Below are positions 51,301 to 58,438 of a stretch of DNA of 64,000 nucleotides, in pieces; within the stretch, counting starts at the first letter, position 1, and each line of letters begins with the position of its first letter. The DNA is from Gottschalkiaceae bacterium SANA. Its GTDB lineage: Bacteria; Bacillota; Clostridia; Tissierellales; GPF-1. The DNA lies in contig AP028876.1 of assembly GCA_036323355.1 (NCBI GenBank), positions 1,984,001 through 2,048,000 of the forward strand, written 5' to 3'. The translations under genes and the position numbers were made by a program. Under the pieces are notes generated by a model, which did no database searches, was not told the origin of the DNA, and worked only from the letters and a program-made list of their open reading frames with translations.

Positions 51301-51744
51301 TCTCAAGTTTATTTGGAGAAATTCATTTCCGGAACAGAGCCGACAACCTTTGATGATATTCATATCGAAGTTGTTATCGACCCCTATGCGTATTCAGACG
51401 TTTTAGTCGAAGCCGCTCTCGATGCAGCTGGAAATCCAATACCGGGTGCCCTTCAATACCGAACTCCGTATGAAGAGGCAACACCCTTGTGTCCTGCTGG
51501 TATTACAGAATCTCGCGTCTTCTTAAATCGCGATTACGATCCTGGTGATCATTTGGGCTTTATTCCAAAAGATTATATCTATCAAAAACCAAGCGAAAAA
51601 TGTCACTTGCACAATCCATTGACGATGACTGGCTATTCTTATGATCTCTTTGGCAATGTGATTTATGAGACAACGCCGCCGGATGGAACTGAAATGCCAG
51701 ATGAATCAGAATCGACAGAAGGAATTGATGACCAAAACAATTAA
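48373..51744 (+). CDS. Class A penicillin-binding protein (PBP1A family)
   Basis: Bifunctional peptidoglycan synthase, 1123 residues. A cytoplasmic basic tail and one transmembrane anchor (about 26-50) precede the GT51 transglycosylase (E110-D-K-R-F-E-E-H-N-G, G-A-S-T-I-T-Q-Q). A long linker with coiled and charged stretches (about 330-620) leads to the transpeptidase: catalytic S661 in P-G-S-S-I-K-P, S-M-N in K-W-S-M-N-V-P, and K-T-G in A-G-K-T-G-T-T. It is longer than most PBP1A proteins (700-900) because of the linker and a C-terminal extension. ATG 48373 has GGAGG 5 nt upstream. Followed by the racemase-like and Fem genes. Confidence 0.93.
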   Translation: MTNQSKKKKNGERPSHLYVKIPLKILKWTFLSLILVCLLGGAAALGLFFASVNTVPAVDFSSGTHLLDKHSEIVDQNGHLIEKIQTEQFRTIVTLENISQPAQDAFVAIEDKRFEEHNGIDLKRIVGALVADIKAGKVVQGASTITQQTVKNLYLQEYVVKDYGTLKNLFKDVDRKIKEAYLAIELEKYYSKDQILEAYMNTIYLGQGAYGIEEAAQTYFSKSASDLTVAESAFIAGITKGTVKYSGYKTVTPKNYDPSTMTAVGEIEILGTSYVAILNQNALDRQKIILNEMKNQELIDASQYQLALEEDIGQAMQPGNRKTNEVNTSYFNDYLIDEVIDDLIEEYGYSRQYAQNLINTGGLRIYSTMDVELQRKVEDIYSNFDKVLYDYREKTDRNDIPYIANRVTDQGDLLNTQFETSSERAAREEAGRSAKKSSILYYFVESEYVYNEEIRQIEQRYSNENFLSADRELIIPEDEYRFDESGNLVISSNRINYRNLDITNYYTFTYPMLDEINHQLLTGILSYADLDLERINDSYQDYRKDSESEVIAYPQFTTHSRGYIRKLEDDSYRSNSDDQSVTIFKTFLTDNSDFYTLRESGELLISPSYLYINTTGAVQPQASSVVMDYRTGYVTALMGGRDLQGAKIYNRAIDASRQPGSSIKPLSVYTPALDSGFTASSMAEDIPHYINDLSSGPLPGTSDQYSKIMWPSNWYGQSNTNKGDDYNGYVTLREAVKWSMNVPAVSFLEQIGIDASMEYLKKFHVIDTRSPSEDTFIQKFENPSQNDEGLAPLALGGLTDGITNLCLTAAYGAIANEGTYTEPIVYTKVLDANGEVILSKQPEKNTVVTPQVSYIMTDILNDVVNTGTGTRARLTDDNKGMPVAGKTGTTQNNADTWFVGYSAYYVSASWIGNDDLGLKLDYSSSLAKYLWKPIMTAAHENLEPKDFPIPEGIKEVYVDGVSGKLPTSLSARDPRGSQVYLEKFISGTEPTTFDDIHIEVVIDPYAYSDVLVEAALDAAGNPIPGALQYRTPYEEATPLCPAGITESRVFLNRDYDPGDHLGFIPKDYIYQKPSEKCHLHNPLTMTGYSYDLFGNVIYETTPPDGTEMPDESESTEGIDDQNN

Positions 51745-51773
51745 CTAAGCCTTGGCAGGCTTAGTTTTCTTTT
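51743..51773 (+). terminator. Terminator/attenuator after the PBP gene
   Basis: AACTAAGCC-ttggca-GGCTTAGTT stem with TTCTTTT tail. It begins in the PBP stop codon and ends a few bases before the racemase ribosome binding site, so it probably reduces downstream expression. Confidence 0.7.
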
Positions 51774-51787
51774 GAGGAGGGTGACTC

Positions 51788-52870
51788 ATGCAAGCAAAAT
51801 TAATTATCTCTATCCCTATACTTTTAGGAAACCTACAGACTTTGCGAAGAACCATACCAAAGGCTAAGCTTTACCCCGTCGTCAAGGGAAACGGCTATGG
51901 CTTTGATCTGCTTCCTCTGGCTCATGCCATTCACGATGAAGTCGACGGTCTCTGTGTCGGACTTGAATCAGAAGCCATTTCCTTGGCCAATGATCCTGCA
52001 ATAACGAAACCCGTTTTATTGATGAGTCCAATCTTTGAGCCGCAAAATGTTATTGACTATGGCTTTATTCCCAGCATTGAATCTATGGATCAATTATCCC
52101 AACTGGAAACGATCGGGAAATCTAATCAACGGATTCTTCCCTTTCACCTGAAACTTGAAACGGGTCTTTTTCGATTTGGTCTATCTGCTGATCAGCTTGA
52201 TCCCATGATCGAAAGAATTAAGACTTCGAATTGGACCAGTCTAGAAGGCGTATTTTCTCATTTCCAAAGTGTGAAAAGTCCATCAAAAACCAAACAACAA
52301 TTACAAAGCTTTTTACAGATGACCAAAAGAATCGAAGGGGCCGGCATCAAAATTCCCCATCGCCATATCGCCAATGGAGAAGCCGCTATCGATTACCCAG
52401 AAAGTCAACTAGATCTTGTTCGAATCGGAAATGCCTTATATGGAAAAGCCCATACCAAGACACCAATTCCCCTGAAAAAACCGGATCGCTTAGACGTACC
52501 AGTTCTTAAAATTCAAGAAGTCGCATCCGGTCTTCAAATCGGTTACGGCGGTAGCTATCAGACAAAAGGAACAAGGCGGATCGGACTGATTCCTTTTGGA
52601 TTCGAAAACGGCTTGAACATAGGCCGAAAACTTGCGCCGCTTCATTTTAAAGCATTGATTCGAGAGCTGGGAAGAATTACAGTTCGATATTTCAAACCCC
52701 TCTCTCCCATTCGCTATCAAGGAAAAAGCCTGCCTCTTTTAGGCAGAGAGTATATGCAATATGCCACGATTGACCTCACCCAACATCCAGAAATCGAAAT
52801 TGGCACCTATGTGCAAATCGATATGTCCAGTTTCTTTGTTGGTCCAAACATCATACGAATTTACGAATAA
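51788..52870 (+). CDS. Alanine racemase-like PLP enzyme (divergent Alr)
   Basis: A 360-residue fold-type III PLP enzyme. The PLP lysine is in Y-P-V-V-K33-G-N-G-Y-G; R-I-G-N-A-L-Y-G lies near 212-219 and the second catalytic tyrosine corresponds to Y253 in I-G-Y-G-G-S-Y. The H-x-A-N-G-E-A-A segment replaces the usual H-x-A-N-S. The core is more diverged than standard Alr, and the C-terminal domain is unusual (ends S-F-F-V-G-P-N-I-I-R-I-Y-E). It presumably racemises alanine or another small amino acid for the cell wall. It sits between a PBP and a Fem-type transferase, 12 nt from the latter. Confidence 0.82.
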   Translation: MQAKLIISIPILLGNLQTLRRTIPKAKLYPVVKGNGYGFDLLPLAHAIHDEVDGLCVGLESEAISLANDPAITKPVLLMSPIFEPQNVIDYGFIPSIESMDQLSQLETIGKSNQRILPFHLKLETGLFRFGLSADQLDPMIERIKTSNWTSLEGVFSHFQSVKSPSKTKQQLQSFLQMTKRIEGAGIKIPHRHIANGEAAIDYPESQLDLVRIGNALYGKAHTKTPIPLKKPDRLDVPVLKIQEVASGLQIGYGGSYQTKGTRRIGLIPFGFENGLNIGRKLAPLHFKALIRELGRITVRYFKPLSPIRYQGKSLPLLGREYMQYATIDLTQHPEIEIGTYVQIDMSSFFVGPNIIRIYE

Positions 52871-52882
52871 AGGAGCATACCC

Positions 52883-54181
52883 ATGCAGTGGATCGAATCC
52901 CTCTCCCCCCAAGAACACGACACCTTTGTTAACCAGCACTCCGCCGGAACTTTTATGCAAAATTCCGAATGGGGAACATTCAAAAGCCGATACGGATGGA
53001 AGCCAACCTATGTCGGCATCAAGGATCAAGATCAACTAATTGCGAGTACCATGATCTTGTTTCGTAAAATCCCTGGACTGCCTGCTAGCATCGCCTATGC
53101 GCCCCGGGGATTTGTCCTCGACTATAACAATCAAGAATTGCTAACAAGCTTTAGCCAGTCCGTTCTTGCATTTTGCAAAAAACATAATGCCGCTTTTTTC
53201 CGCATGGATCCAGCCATTCGCCGAACCAGCATCGATCATGCTGGAAAACCCATTGAAGGCGTAAACAACGAATGGATAATCCCTCAAATGGAGAAAATGA
53301 ATTTTACCCATCAGGGCTTTTCTTTGGATTTCGACGGTTGGCAACCTCGATATGTTTTCTGGCAAAACATCGCCATGACAGAAAAAGATCTACTTGCAGG
53401 ATTCCATAAAAAGTGGAAATACAACATTCGACTCGCTGAACGAAAGGGAATAGAAATTATTCAAGGCACAAAGGACGATCTTCCGCGCTTTGCAGAGATG
53501 ATGCAAGTCACTGGCAACCGCGATGGATTCGGCACACGCCCCCTTTCCTACTTTGAATCACTTTTAAGTGATATGAATCCAACAGGAAAGGCTCAACTCT
53601 TTCTGGCTCGCCTAAACGCAGAGAAAGCCATTGAAGACGCCTCTAGCGCTCTTCAGAAGGAAGAGGCTGCATCAGGACGATACGATGTACAACTTGCCTC
53701 AGCGATCGAAGAGGAAAAAGAAGAAAAACAGGCACAGTTGATAAAAAAACAAACCCTTTCGAAGAATCGCATCGAAAAATTACAGGCAGAACTTGATACA
53801 CTCCATGAATTCCAAACCCTGCCTGCCGATCAACAGATTCTTTCCGGTGCTATTTTAATGACAACTGGGAAAAAAGCATGCTATCTCTACGGTGCAAGTG
53901 ACAATCGTTTTCGAGATAGAATGCCCAACTATTTGATTCAATGGGAAATGATGAAATACGCCCAATCTCAGGGCGCTGAAATCTATGACTTCCGTGGCGT
54001 ATCTGGAAACCTCTCTCCCGATCATCCCCTTTATGGCTTATATCGCTTTAAGAGAGGCTTTGAAGGAGAATTCGTCGAGTATATCGGAGAATTTGACGCG
54101 GTACTTCGTCCCGTCTCCTATTGGCTATTCACAAACGGACTGCCCAAGATTAAATCGATTCTGAAAAAGAAAAAGAAATAA
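52883..54181 (+). CDS. FemABX-family aminoacyltransferase (peptidoglycan cross-bridge)
   Basis: A 432-residue Fem/MurM-like protein that would transfer an amino acid from aminoacyl-tRNA to a peptidoglycan precursor. It begins with the family pattern F-M-Q-N-S-E-W-G-T-F-K (about 24-34). The first GNAT-like domain ends near 150 and the second holds F-H-K-K-W-K-Y-N-I-R-L-A (about 174-185) and Y-D-F-R-G-V-S-G (about 372-379). A charged coiled-coil arm (about 248-315, E/K-rich) interrupts it, as in FemA and FemX. No transmembrane segment. Which amino acid is added cannot be told from sequence. Confidence 0.9.
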   Translation: MQWIESLSPQEHDTFVNQHSAGTFMQNSEWGTFKSRYGWKPTYVGIKDQDQLIASTMILFRKIPGLPASIAYAPRGFVLDYNNQELLTSFSQSVLAFCKKHNAAFFRMDPAIRRTSIDHAGKPIEGVNNEWIIPQMEKMNFTHQGFSLDFDGWQPRYVFWQNIAMTEKDLLAGFHKKWKYNIRLAERKGIEIIQGTKDDLPRFAEMMQVTGNRDGFGTRPLSYFESLLSDMNPTGKAQLFLARLNAEKAIEDASSALQKEEAASGRYDVQLASAIEEEKEEKQAQLIKKQTLSKNRIEKLQAELDTLHEFQTLPADQQILSGAILMTTGKKACYLYGASDNRFRDRMPNYLIQWEMMKYAQSQGAEIYDFRGVSGNLSPDHPLYGLYRFKRGFEGEFVEYIGEFDAVLRPVSYWLFTNGLPKIKSILKKKKK

Positions 54182-54253
54182 AAAAGCAGCTGCATGTCAT
54201 CGAAACGATTCCACTTAAGAGTGATCGTTTCAATGACATGCAGCTGTTTACTT
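54181..54253. terminator. Long palindrome, bidirectional terminator between Fem and MinD genes
   Basis: A 60-nt inverted repeat (54187-54246): 14 paired bases CAGCTGCATGTCAT, one mismatch, 8 more (GAAACGAT), and an inner CACT/AGTG pairing. It is flanked by TTT on the plus side and TTTTTTATTTC on the minus side. It can terminate both convergent genes, but the stem is much longer than others in the window. Confidence 0.8.
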
Positions 54254-54259
54254 ACTCCC

Positions 54260-55120
54260 TTATTCCTTGATCTGCTTGATGAACTGATCAAATCCAATTC
54301 GATCAAAAAAGGCACGATCAAAAATAGAAGGCATGACCCGATTAACAATTGCGGCAACCATATTCTCTTCAAAGGGGATCTCTAAGGCAATCTCGATCCC
54401 AATTTCTCGACAATATCCCTGAATCTCAGTTTTACCTTCAGTAGAAAGATCAGACTTGTTTAAGACGACCAGCAGAGGAATTTGAAATCCCTGAACCAAA
54501 GTCACAATCTTTTTTAAATCATGCAAGCCCGAAAGGGTCGGTTCAATGACCAGAATCACCTTGGAAACACCGGTAACCGATGAAATTACATTACAGGCAA
54601 TCCCTGGGGAGCCGTCGATCAAGATCCATTCCCGATTTTTTTCATCCGCAAGTTGCTTTGCTGTTTTTCTGACCTCGGACACCAATTTTCCCGAGGTTTC
54701 TTCTCCAGGAATCAATCGCGCATGGACTAGTTCTCCATACTCAGTATCACTGGCGAAAACCTTGCCAACTACATAATCTTCCATTTTAATCGCATCCACT
54801 GGACAAACCAGTTGGCAGACCCCACACCCCTCGCACTTGCTCGCAATTAATTCAATGGAATCCGCTATGGCATTGAAATTGCAGTGCTTTACACATTCTT
54901 GACAATGTATGCATTTATTCATGTCAAACACCGGGCGCTGAAGACCGACAAAATCTCTTGACTGTCGATTTTTCTCATCCAGTAAGATATGTAAATCGGG
55001 TGCGTCTACATCACAGTCAGCCAAAACCAAATTTTCAAAATAGGGAATCATGGAAGCGATCAGCGAGGTTTTCCCCGTACCGCCCTTCCCTGAAAGTATT
55101 GCTATTTCTTTTCTTTCCAT
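54260..55120 (-). CDS. MinD/Mrp-type P-loop ATPase with two 4Fe-4S ferredoxin clusters
   Basis: A 286-residue ParA/MinD-like ATPase with an inserted 2[4Fe-4S] ferredoxin domain. Deviant Walker A is G-K-G-G-T-G-K-T-S (about 11-19) and Walker A' is D-C-D-V-D-A-P. The cluster motifs are C-I-H-C-Q-E-C-V-K-H-C (about 70-80) and C-E-G-C-G-V-C-Q-L-V-C-P (about 96-107). Walker B-like I-L-I-D-G-S-P-G-I lies near 166. It is last in a four-gene cluster and paralogous to its neighbour; the two probably pair. Such proteins accompany NifX-like genes in anaerobes, and function in metal cluster handling or electron transfer is inferred only. Confidence 0.88.
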   Translation of the reverse strand: MERKEIAILSGKGGTGKTSLIASMIPYFENLVLADCDVDAPDLHILLDEKNRQSRDFVGLQRPVFDMNKCIHCQECVKHCNFNAIADSIELIASKCEGCGVCQLVCPVDAIKMEDYVVGKVFASDTEYGELVHARLIPGEETSGKLVSEVRKTAKQLADEKNREWILIDGSPGIACNVISSVTGVSKVILVIEPTLSGLHDLKKIVTLVQGFQIPLLVVLNKSDLSTEGKTEIQGYCREIGIEIALEIPFEENMVAAIVNRVMPSIFDRAFFDRIGFDQFIKQIKE

Positions 55121-55131
55121 TCCGTACTCCT

Positions 55132-55962
55132 TCAGTCTTTTATGATCTGATCCAAAATTTCTTCCATATTCTCCCTGAACTCTGGAAAATCATCACACAG
55201 CATTTTGCCGCTTGCATACGATTTCGCATAAGCCTTTGAAAAAGGAATTTCTGCAAGGATTGTTAGATTTTCTTCCTTGCAGTATTCGTAGATCTCTTGA
55301 TCGCCAAGACCCGCCTTATTGATGACAACACCCATTGGAATAGAAAACCCGCTAAGCATCTCAACAACCAATTTCATGTCGCTGACACCAAAGGGGGTCG
55401 GTTCTGCTGCGATAATCGCATAGTCGACACCTTCAACTGCCGCAACCGTAGAACAAGCTGTTCCCGGTGGCGAATCAATAAAGACCAATGGCTCTTGATC
55501 TGTCATCTCTCGCAAGTGTTCAATAATGTGAACCCCTGAAACCTCGCCAACTAGCAAATCGCCATAGGCAACAGATAAGCCCGATTCAGTCTTGCCTGAA
55601 AACACATTGCCGATCGTTCGTTTATCATAATGAATGGCATTCGTTGGGCAAACCAACTGGCAACCACCACAATCATGGCAGAGTTCTGGATAAACAAGCA
55701 CTTTCTTCTTTGTTGGCAGAATTGCATTGTAGCGACAAAAGTCACCGCATGCGCCGCAAAGGGTGCACGCCGCCGCATCCACAACAGGATAGCCTTTTTT
55801 TATGGTAATCCGATCTAAAATAAGGGGCTTTAAAAACAAATGACTATTGGGTTCTTCAACATCGACATCAATCAGAATTCCTTGATTTTTCGTTTTAAAA
55901 AGATTCGTTGCAAGGGTGGTTTTTCCTGTTCCACCCTTTCCACTCAGAATTGCAATTTTCAT
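55132..55962 (-). CDS. MinD/Mrp-type P-loop ATPase with ferredoxin domain (paralogue)
   Basis: A 276-residue paralogue of the gene at 54260. Walker A S-G-K-G-G-T-G-K-T-T is at residues 7-16. Cluster motifs C-T-L-C-G-A-C-G-D-F-C (about 67-77) and C-H-D-C-G-G-C-Q-L-V-C-P (about 94-105) are intact, and V-F-I-D-S-P-P-G-T-A-C lies near 160. It is 11 nt from each neighbour, so the genes are translated from one message. The two ATPases share domain order throughout, suggesting an old duplication and a possible heterodimer like Nbp35-Cfd1. Confidence 0.88.
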   Translation of the reverse strand: MKIAILSGKGGTGKTTLATNLFKTKNQGILIDVDVEEPNSHLFLKPLILDRITIKKGYPVVDAAACTLCGACGDFCRYNAILPTKKKVLVYPELCHDCGGCQLVCPTNAIHYDKRTIGNVFSGKTESGLSVAYGDLLVGEVSGVHIIEHLREMTDQEPLVFIDSPPGTACSTVAAVEGVDYAIIAAEPTPFGVSDMKLVVEMLSGFSIPMGVVINKAGLGDQEIYEYCKEENLTILAEIPFSKAYAKSYASGKMLCDDFPEFRENMEEILDQIIKD

Positions 55963-55973
55963 ATGACTGTCCT

Positions 55974-56348
55974 CTATGCTCTTCTCAAGCCGCTGTGGCT
56001 TTTTGTTGTGCTGGTCTCAATCTGCTTCAATTGACCTGCTTGATAAGCTTCAATGGTTTCACGTACAGTCTTGCGGTCCGCATAACGATACGCCTTCATC
56101 TCAAAACCATTAACAGCATCAACGGCTTTCGGTCCTAGTTCAGGAACCAAAACAACCTCCACATTACTCTTACTCAACAAACGCACTGCAGATCCACCAG
56201 CACCCGCAGACTCATTTTTTGCTGTGTTTTCAACTGTTTCGTCCATTAGTGAATTTGTATCAAAAATTACGTAATATTCCGCTCTACCAAATCGATCGTC
56301 CGCAATCGATTCCATTCCTAGTGATTTGGCACATACTGCAATTTTCAT
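55974..56348 (-). CDS. NifX/NifB-type dinitrogenase cofactor-domain protein
   Basis: A 124-residue single-domain protein of the FeMo-cofactor-binding NifX/NafY-like family. It starts M-K-I-A-V-C-A-K-S-L-G and has D-D-R-F-G-R-A-E-Y-Y-V-I-F (about 17-29), G-A-G-G-S-A-V-R-L-L and V-E-V-V-L-V-P-E-L-G-P-K-A-V. The segment D-R-F-G-R replaces the D-x-H-F-G-H of the neighbouring fusion protein. ATG 56348 with AAGGAGG was chosen; the frame extends 19 codons 5' without need. No nitrogenase genes are in the window, so a nitrogenase role is not implied. Confidence 0.85.
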   Translation of the reverse strand: MKIAVCAKSLGMESIADDRFGRAEYYVIFDTNSLMDETVENTAKNESAGAGGSAVRLLSKSNVEVVLVPELGPKAVDAVNGFEMKAYRYADRKTVRETIEAYQAGQLKQIETSTTKSHSGLRRA

Positions 56349-56361
56349 TTTCTTTTCCTCC

Positions 56362-57039
56362 TTAGTGCTCGTGGTCGTGTTTGCAAGCTTCCCCGGTTGA
56401 TACAAGATCTCCGCCTAAGTATACTTTCAAATTTTCATCAATGGTGCCTCTGGCGCCTAAGATCACTTCAATGTCTTGTTGCTTGAACAAATTAATTGCC
56501 ATTTGTCCCATTCCACCGGTAATAATCACATCCACTTGATTCTCACCCAAAAACTTTGGAAGGACGCCTGGTGCATGAACGGGTGCCTCTAAGTAAGATG
56601 TCTCCATAATTTGATTGCCTTCCACTTGATAAACTGCAAAGTATTTGCAATGTCCAAAATGCTCGTCAACCATTTGTTTGTCCGTTGTTGGCAATGCTAA
56701 CTTTAAACTTTTCTGTGCTTCCTTATTCATATTATTCTCTCCTTTAAGTCGAATGTTTTTAGTTTCGTTTTCTAAAACGATGGTCTTGTAGTTTAATAAG
56801 GCATCGGTTGTTTTTTTACGTCCAGTCTGCAAAAGTCTCTGGATTGTCGCACGCGATACCTTCATTTCCTTGCTTGCTTCCGTTTGATTCTTTCCTTCAA
56901 AATCACAAAGTCGCATGGCTTCAAATTCATCCAAACTAATTCGAACAGATGCATCTTCAGAATCACCCATGCCGAGAGGCTGAAAGATCTTTTCCCTGTC
57001 CAAACGCCGACAATATCGTTTTTTATATGGCCCCTTCAT
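56362..57039 (-). CDS. DUF134 helix-turn-helix protein fused to a NifX-like domain
   Basis: A 225-residue two-domain protein. Residues 1-100 are a DUF134-type sigma-region-4-like DNA-binding domain (R-R-L at the start, V-R-I-S-L-D-E-F-E-A-M-R-L-C-D near 32-46, helix-turn-helix Q-T-E-A-S-K-E-M-K-V-S-R-A-T-I-Q-R-L-L near 52-70). Residues 105-220 are a NifX-like domain with V-D-E-H-F-G-H-C and a His-rich tail. An internal ATG at 56730 has AAAGGAG 8 nt upstream, so a NifX-only product may also be made. Promoter-proximal gene, likely a cofactor- or metal-sensing regulator of its own cluster; that is inference. Confidence 0.85.
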   Translation of the reverse strand: MKGPYKKRYCRRLDREKIFQPLGMGDSEDASVRISLDEFEAMRLCDFEGKNQTEASKEMKVSRATIQRLLQTGRKKTTDALLNYKTIVLENETKNIRLKGENNMNKEAQKSLKLALPTTDKQMVDEHFGHCKYFAVYQVEGNQIMETSYLEAPVHAPGVLPKFLGENQVDVIITGGMGQMAINLFKQQDIEVILGARGTIDENLKVYLGGDLVSTGEACKHDHEH

Positions 57040-57060
57040 TCATCTCCTCCTCTTTCAATT

Positions 57061-57072
57061 GTGCATATGCAC
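57061..57072. promoter_or_regulatory. Candidate operator GTGCATATGCAC
   Basis: A perfect 12-bp palindrome between the -10 and the ribosome binding site of the DUF134-NifX gene. The core GCATATGC occurs again at 57130-57137 upstream of the promoter. Autoregulation by the DUF134 protein is a natural guess. Confidence 0.5.
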
Positions 57073-57078
57073 ATTTAT

Positions 57079-57107
57079 AATATACTGCTAACGGCAAATA
57101 ATGTCAA
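57079..57107 (-). promoter_or_regulatory. Promoter of the DUF134/NifX/MinD cluster
   Basis: Consensus -35 TTGACA (57102-57107), 17-nt spacer, -10 TATATT (57079-57084), minus strand. Confidence 0.8.
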
Positions 57108-57116
57108 CCCTTCACA

Positions 57117-57171
57117 ACAAAAAAGATACGCATATGCATTCAGCCTACCAGGCTGACGCTTATACGTATCT
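57117..57171 (-). terminator. Terminator of the MFS gene
   Basis: AGATACG...CGTATCT outer stem and TCAGCC-tacca/tggta-GGCTGA inner stem with internal loops, followed by seven T residues on the minus strand. Confidence 0.8.
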
Positions 57172-57189
57172 CCTTATATAGAATCTATG

Positions 57190-58386
57190 CTAAGTACATT
57201 CCTTTTTATCCCTCAGATAAACCATACCCATGGCAATCAACAAGGCAAACACGCCATTGATGGACCAAACCATTTCTAATCCTTTCCCTTTTGATACCCA
57301 GCCCGCAAAGGGAGGTCCAAGAATAAATCCAACCCGCCGAATAACTGGGAAGATCGCGTTGAAACGACCGCGATGTGTAAGAGGCGCATGATTAGCAATA
57401 TAGACATTCGTATTTGTCGCAATGATAATTTCACCAATGGTCCACAAGATCGTCGATAGAATAAAACCAGCCATGGTCGTAACGAATCCCAGCATACCAA
57501 AGCCAACCATATAGAACATGGCTGCAATGGCAATGTTGCTTGCTGGCGAAAATTGGCTCAACAAGGATGTGATGACTACTGTAAATACACTACAAAGGAG
57601 GGCATTGATTGTCATTAATGCCCCATAAAATTTTGCTCCTCCAATTCCAAATTGCCTATTCACCTCTAAGGGGAGTCCAAAGTTAAATTGTGAAAAAACA
57701 AAAAACAGACCCATAATCCAAAAACAAAACCATAAAAACTTTGGTTGTTTCATTAAGAGTTCCCATAAGGGTGTTTTTTCATCAATTCCCTGTTCTTCCT
57801 CATCTCGATTACTTTCCTTAGGTTTTGTCTCCGGTACATATTTTGCAACCAACAAAACAGATACAAGGGTTGTTAGGCCATCACCGAAGAATAAAAGCTG
57901 CGTATGGGAGGCAAATAGAAGTCCTGCCAATAGAGGGCCAACCGCATATCCGATGTTCATTGCAATGTACATCAGGCTAAAGGCCTCAGTTCGCTCTTCT
58001 TCCCTTGTAACATCCGTTACAATTGTATTGATAAAAGGACCTGCGATACCTCCAAAAAAAGATCGAAGAATCAAAAAGAACGCAACCCACCCTGCTTGAC
58101 TGGCTATTCCCGCAAGGAACATAGAAACTGCCGTTAAAAAAGAAAACAGTAAAAAAGCTCGTCTTCTGCCAAACTGATCTGCGATTTTACCACCTGTCAC
58201 CGCTCCCATCAATCCAACTGCACTGACAACCATAATGACCCATCCTGCCGATTGAATAGAGAAATCATACCGTGTTGTCAAAAGAAGAGTCATGAAGGGC
58301 GCAATAAAATTCCCTAGATTGTTAATCAACCTGGAAAAAAACAAGACCCACACCGTCTTCGGTAAATTGCGATATTTCTTCAGCAT
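57190..58386 (-). CDS. Major facilitator superfamily transporter
   Basis: A 398-residue MFS protein with about 12 hydrophobic helices, the signature G-G-K-I-A-D-Q-F-G-R-R-R between helices 2 and 3 (about 62-73), and a charged central loop (about 190-215). It resembles DHA1-type drug or sugar efflux carriers (MdtG/YttB-like); the substrate is unknown. ATG 58386 follows GGGAG by about 7 nt; the upstream open frame overlaps the ppdK terminator and end and is not used. Confidence 0.85.
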   Translation of the reverse strand: MLKKYRNLPKTVWVLFFSRLINNLGNFIAPFMTLLLTTRYDFSIQSAGWVIMVVSAVGLMGAVTGGKIADQFGRRRAFLLFSFLTAVSMFLAGIASQAGWVAFFLILRSFFGGIAGPFINTIVTDVTREEERTEAFSLMYIAMNIGYAVGPLLAGLLFASHTQLLFFGDGLTTLVSVLLVAKYVPETKPKESNRDEEEQGIDEKTPLWELLMKQPKFLWFCFWIMGLFFVFSQFNFGLPLEVNRQFGIGGAKFYGALMTINALLCSVFTVVITSLLSQFSPASNIAIAAMFYMVGFGMLGFVTTMAGFILSTILWTIGEIIIATNTNVYIANHAPLTHRGRFNAIFPVIRRVGFILGPPFAGWVSKGKGLEMVWSINGVFALLIAMGMVYLRDKKECT

Positions 58387-58403
58387 TGAATCACTCCCAA
58401 TAA

Positions 58404-58434
58404 AAAAGAGGCTCTCGTCAGAGCCTCTTTTAAA
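58404..58434 (-). terminator. Terminator of ppdK
   Basis: AAAAGAGGCTCT-gacg-AGAGCCTCTTTT stem with a T-tract on the minus strand; the plus strand is also T-rich after the stem. Confidence 0.9.
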
Positions 58435-58438
58435 ATTT

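Noticed and set aside
55974-57039. Evidence for nitrogen fixation from NifX-like genes
   Set aside because: No nifH, nifD, nifK or nifB is present, and NifX-like domains are widespread in non-fixing anaerobes.
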